Assembly (NCBI GenBank): GCA_017531585.1
Contig: JAFXKT010000001.1
Coordinates: 248,001-312,000 of the forward strand
Reading direction: 5' to 3'
Source: Candidatus Saccharimonadota bacterium
Lineage (GTDB): Bacteria > Patescibacteriota > Saccharimonadia > Saccharimonadales > Saccharimonadaceae
DNA: 64,000 bases
The position numbers were made by a program, and so were the translations under genes. The notes under the pieces were generated by a model. It was not told the origin of the DNA, did not search any database, and worked only from the letters and a program-made list of their open reading frames with translations. This document shows, in pieces, positions 61,591 through 64,000 of this stretch. The first letter of the stretch is position 1; every line of letters starts with the position of its first letter.

Positions 61591-64000
61591 ATGGGAGTTA
61601 TAAAAGCGAGGAAATTTAAACTTTTTATAGCTTCTATTTTGAGTATCTTTGGCCTCTTTGGCCTCTCTGTTTTGTTGTCTAGCAAAAATGCTAGTGCAGC
61701 AGACGAGGATTTGATTGATGATTTTTGTCCAGATGGCGTTATTCATCGTGCTTTGGACAATGACACTCATGATAACTACTGTCTTTACGAGTTTAATGGT
61801 GCTACGAATGGCACTAATGGTAACTACCAGGTATGGACTGCTCCATTTGATGGCTTCTATACCTTTGAGGCTTGGGGTGCTCGTGGTGGTAAAGGTTGGT
61901 ACGATCGCAGTGGATACGAAGGCGCTCGCGGTGGTTACACCAAAGGTTTAGTTGAGCTTCACGAAGGTGATACCTTCTACATTTACGTTGGTGGCCATGG
62001 TGGCGATGCGACGAACAATGCGACAAACGAAGCTACTGCTGGTTGGAACGGTGGTGGTTCAGGTAGTACTGATGGTTCTGGTACGGAGAGTAATGGTAAC
62101 GATAATGGCGGTGGCGGCGGTGGTGCTTCCGATATTCGCTATTTTGGTTCTATGAGCATTACGGCCGATGATCTAGTTTGGAATTCCAGCCTTGGTTTGG
62201 CTTCCCGTGTCATGGTTGCTGGTGGTGGTGCTGGTTATGGCCCATACAATAACAACACATCTTTGGCTAACAAGTCCCTATCTTCCTATGGTGGTTACTA
62301 TTTGAACAACACCGGCGGTAACGCTTTTGGTGTTGGTGCTAACGGTGGCGTTATTGACTGGGGTGGCCAGCCTGGTGGTGGCGGTGGTTACTGGGGTGGT
62401 GCCAAGAACAGTGGTGTTTCTTATGGTGGTACAAACTATATTTCTGGTCATCTCGGTAGCTTGGCTATTGTTTCTTCATCTTCGACTAACTGGCGCCTCG
62501 ATTCCAATGGCAACACCTGTACGGCTGCAACTGCTTTGACTGACGTCCTATGTTCTGTTCACTACAGCGACTTGAAGTTTACCTACACGACATCTTCTTA
62601 TGGTTACGAAAGAATGCCAAAGCCAACTGACTTTTATGACACAGTTGAGCATGGTAGCTACACGAACGGTTATGTCCGCATTCGAGAATACTATCCAAAT
62701 GATGATACGACTCTTCGTAGCTTGGTTGTAGTTGGTGAAGAGCTTGATCAAGATTTCGATCCGGAAGAGCACGAATATGTTGTCGATGTCGAAGCCGATA
62801 CGACTTATGTTGATGTTACGGCTGTTGCAAATGATTCCGTTGCTTTCGTTAGTGGTGCTGGTAGGCACTATATTGCAGTTGGCGAATCGAAGGATATTGT
62901 AATATCGGTTACGGCTGAGGATGGTACGACTAACGTTTATACCGTTACGGTTAATCGCCCGCTAACAGATAATCAGCTCTTCGGCTGTACTGGTTATCCT
63001 CAGATCTTTACTGCTCCACGCGAAGGTTACTACTATGTCAATCTTTGGGGTGCTCAGGGTGGTAAAGGTACGCGCGATACAACTGTAGGTGATGGTGCAA
63101 AAGGTGGCTTCACTCGCGGTATGATTCACTTTGATGAAGGTGATCAGGTTTATGTTTACGTTGGTTGTAAGGGTGGTGATTCGACAAACTACTACAAAGC
63201 TGTTGGCGGTACTGGCGGCTGGAACGGCGGTGCTAACGGTGGTAAGGATGATTCCGATAACAACGATACTGACAACGGTGGTGGCGGTGGTGGCGCTACG
63301 GATATCCGCCTAAGCGAGAGCTTGAATTCTCGTATCATGGTAGCTGGTGGTGGCGGCGGCTTCGCTTATTACTCTTACAATGCTATGGGTGACCGTGTTG
63401 GTGGTTACAACAAGAACAATACGAATGGCTATCAGTTTGGTCAGGGCCAGGCTGGTTATACTCACAGCAATAGTACTGGTACTGGCGGTGGTGCTGGTGG
63501 TTATTGGGGTGGCGCTAGCTCGGATAGGGCAGGTTTCGGTGGTACGAGTTTCGTATCTGGTTACAAGGAAAGCCTGGCTATTGCTTCGGTAGATTCTACT
63601 GCTTGGAGAACTGACAGCGAGGGTAATGCTTGTACGACCGCTTCGACAGATATTACTTGCTATACTCACTATTCTGGTAGAAAGTTTACAAACGTTCAGG
63701 TCATGAATGGTGGCCAGACAATGCCAGATCCATTCGATGCAGAAACGGATATTGTTGGTAATTCTGGTGATGGTGCTGCTCGCTTTACTTATGTTGTTCC
63801 TTCTTCCGATAACGATTTGAAGTCCTTGGTTCTTAGCGCTGGCACTTTAACCCCAGCTTTCAGTGCGAGCGAAACTCAGTATACAGCAGATATTCCAGCT
63901 GATCTCAATAGCGTTCAGGTTACAGCAATTGCAAACAGTGATGTCGCATATGTCGCTGGTAATGGCGTTTATGATCTTGCTGCTGGTGAGAAGAGAACTG
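61591..64000 (+). CDS. Large glycine-rich/cadherin-like surface protein, 3' truncated
   Basis: 803 residues visible, open to the window edge. Signal peptide (~6-36, ending ASAAD). Module 1: YQVWTAPFDGFYTFEAWGARGGKG, GDTFYIYVGGHGG, Gly-run and RVMVAGGGAGYG (~nt 61825-62690), resembling the Gly_rich domain of ALK/LTK receptors. Next, a cadherin-like beta-sandwich (LRSLVVVGEELDQDFDPEEHEY ... TVTVNRP, nt ~62706-62960). Module 2 repeats both (nt 62990-63800, then 63805 on). Likely exported adhesin or surface-layer protein; sits after the 19-bp array. Confidence 0.8.
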   Translation, partial: MGVIKARKFKLFIASILSIFGLFGLSVLLSSKNASAADEDLIDDFCPDGVIHRALDNDTHDNYCLYEFNGATNGTNGNYQVWTAPFDGFYTFEAWGARGGKGWYDRSGYEGARGGYTKGLVELHEGDTFYIYVGGHGGDATNNATNEATAGWNGGGSGSTDGSGTESNGNDNGGGGGGASDIRYFGSMSITADDLVWNSSLGLASRVMVAGGGAGYGPYNNNTSLANKSLSSYGGYYLNNTGGNAFGVGANGGVIDWGGQPGGGGGYWGGAKNSGVSYGGTNYISGHLGSLAIVSSSSTNWRLDSNGNTCTAATALTDVLCSVHYSDLKFTYTTSSYGYERMPKPTDFYDTVEHGSYTNGYVRIREYYPNDDTTLRSLVVVGEELDQDFDPEEHEYVVDVEADTTYVDVTAVANDSVAFVSGAGRHYIAVGESKDIVISVTAEDGTTNVYTVTVNRPLTDNQLFGCTGYPQIFTAPREGYYYVNLWGAQGGKGTRDTTVGDGAKGGFTRGMIHFDEGDQVYVYVGCKGGDSTNYYKAVGGTGGWNGGANGGKDDSDNNDTDNGGGGGGATDIRLSESLNSRIMVAGGGGGFAYYSYNAMGDRVGGYNKNNTNGYQFGQGQAGYTHSNSTGTGGGAGGYWGGASSDRAGFGGTSFVSGYKESLAIASVDSTAWRTDSEGNACTTASTDITCYTHYSGRKFTNVQVMNGGQTMPDPFDAETDIVGNSGDGAARFTYVVPSSDNDLKSLVLSAGTLTPAFSASETQYTADIPADLNSVQVTAIANSDVAYVAGNGVYDLAAGEKRT

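Overview
The window looks like the origin-proximal part of a small, streamlined bacterial chromosome, most likely a Candidatus Saccharibacteria (TM7) or related Patescibacteria genome. This is inferred from gene content. It has a khpB-yidC-rnpA-rpmH | dnaA-dnaN-recF core, a type IV secretion (T4SS) cluster with a long run of VirB2/TrbC-like pilins, FemAB-type peptidoglycan ligases, almost no biosynthetic genes, and many promoters placed so close to the start codon that the mRNA would be leaderless. TGA acts as a stop in several small genes, so the UGA-recoded Gracilibacteria/Absconditabacteria are unlikely.

Layout. 1-8.1 kb: the end of an LCP-family gene, a small HTH gene, then the replication-origin cluster, with DnaA-box-like TGTGGAAAA motifs before dnaA, between dnaA and dnaN, and after recF. 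8.5-26.7 kb: the secretion apparatus. One minus-strand block runs prgI, traC-like, virB4, a 941-aa membrane protein, a three-domain wall hydrolase and a PEGA-like anchor. Next to it is a VirB6-like gene, and a divergent plus-strand array of eight pilin genes; a ninth pilin lies after hsp20 and a comF gene broken by one in-frame TGA. No coupling protein or relaxase is visible. 26.8-43.8 kb: tRNAs, CIRCE-controlled groES/groEL separated by a hairpin-rich 364-bp gap, Mur-ligase-like genes, an amidinotransferase-fold enzyme, HIT, valS, a transposase fragment, a gene-free stretch with a candidate structured RNA, two FemAB genes and tsaD. 43.9-52.2 kb: a 1749-aa acidic repeat protein and a MacB-type ABC transporter. 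53-60.7 kb: a five-gene operon (membrane proteins, DUF3152-like metalloprotease, lipid kinase, TlyA-like methyltransferase) and dnaE. 60.8-64 kb: a RhuM-type HTH gene, an exact 19-bp-period array of DnaA-box-like repeats, and the start of a large glycine-rich/cadherin-like surface protein.

Together the genes describe chromosome initiation and replication plus a cell-surface programme: wall-cutting hydrolase, T4SS channel, many pilins, adhesin-like giants and wall cross-link enzymes. That fits an epibiont that depends on contact with a host, although the lifestyle is inferred. The least explained signals are non-coding: T-loop-to-CCA duplications after two tRNA-Ser genes that share a co-varying hairpin core, a cruciform and 69-bp-spaced hairpins after tRNA-Arg, the candidate RNA at 40.06-40.20 kb, the groES-groEL spacer, and the 19-bp array.
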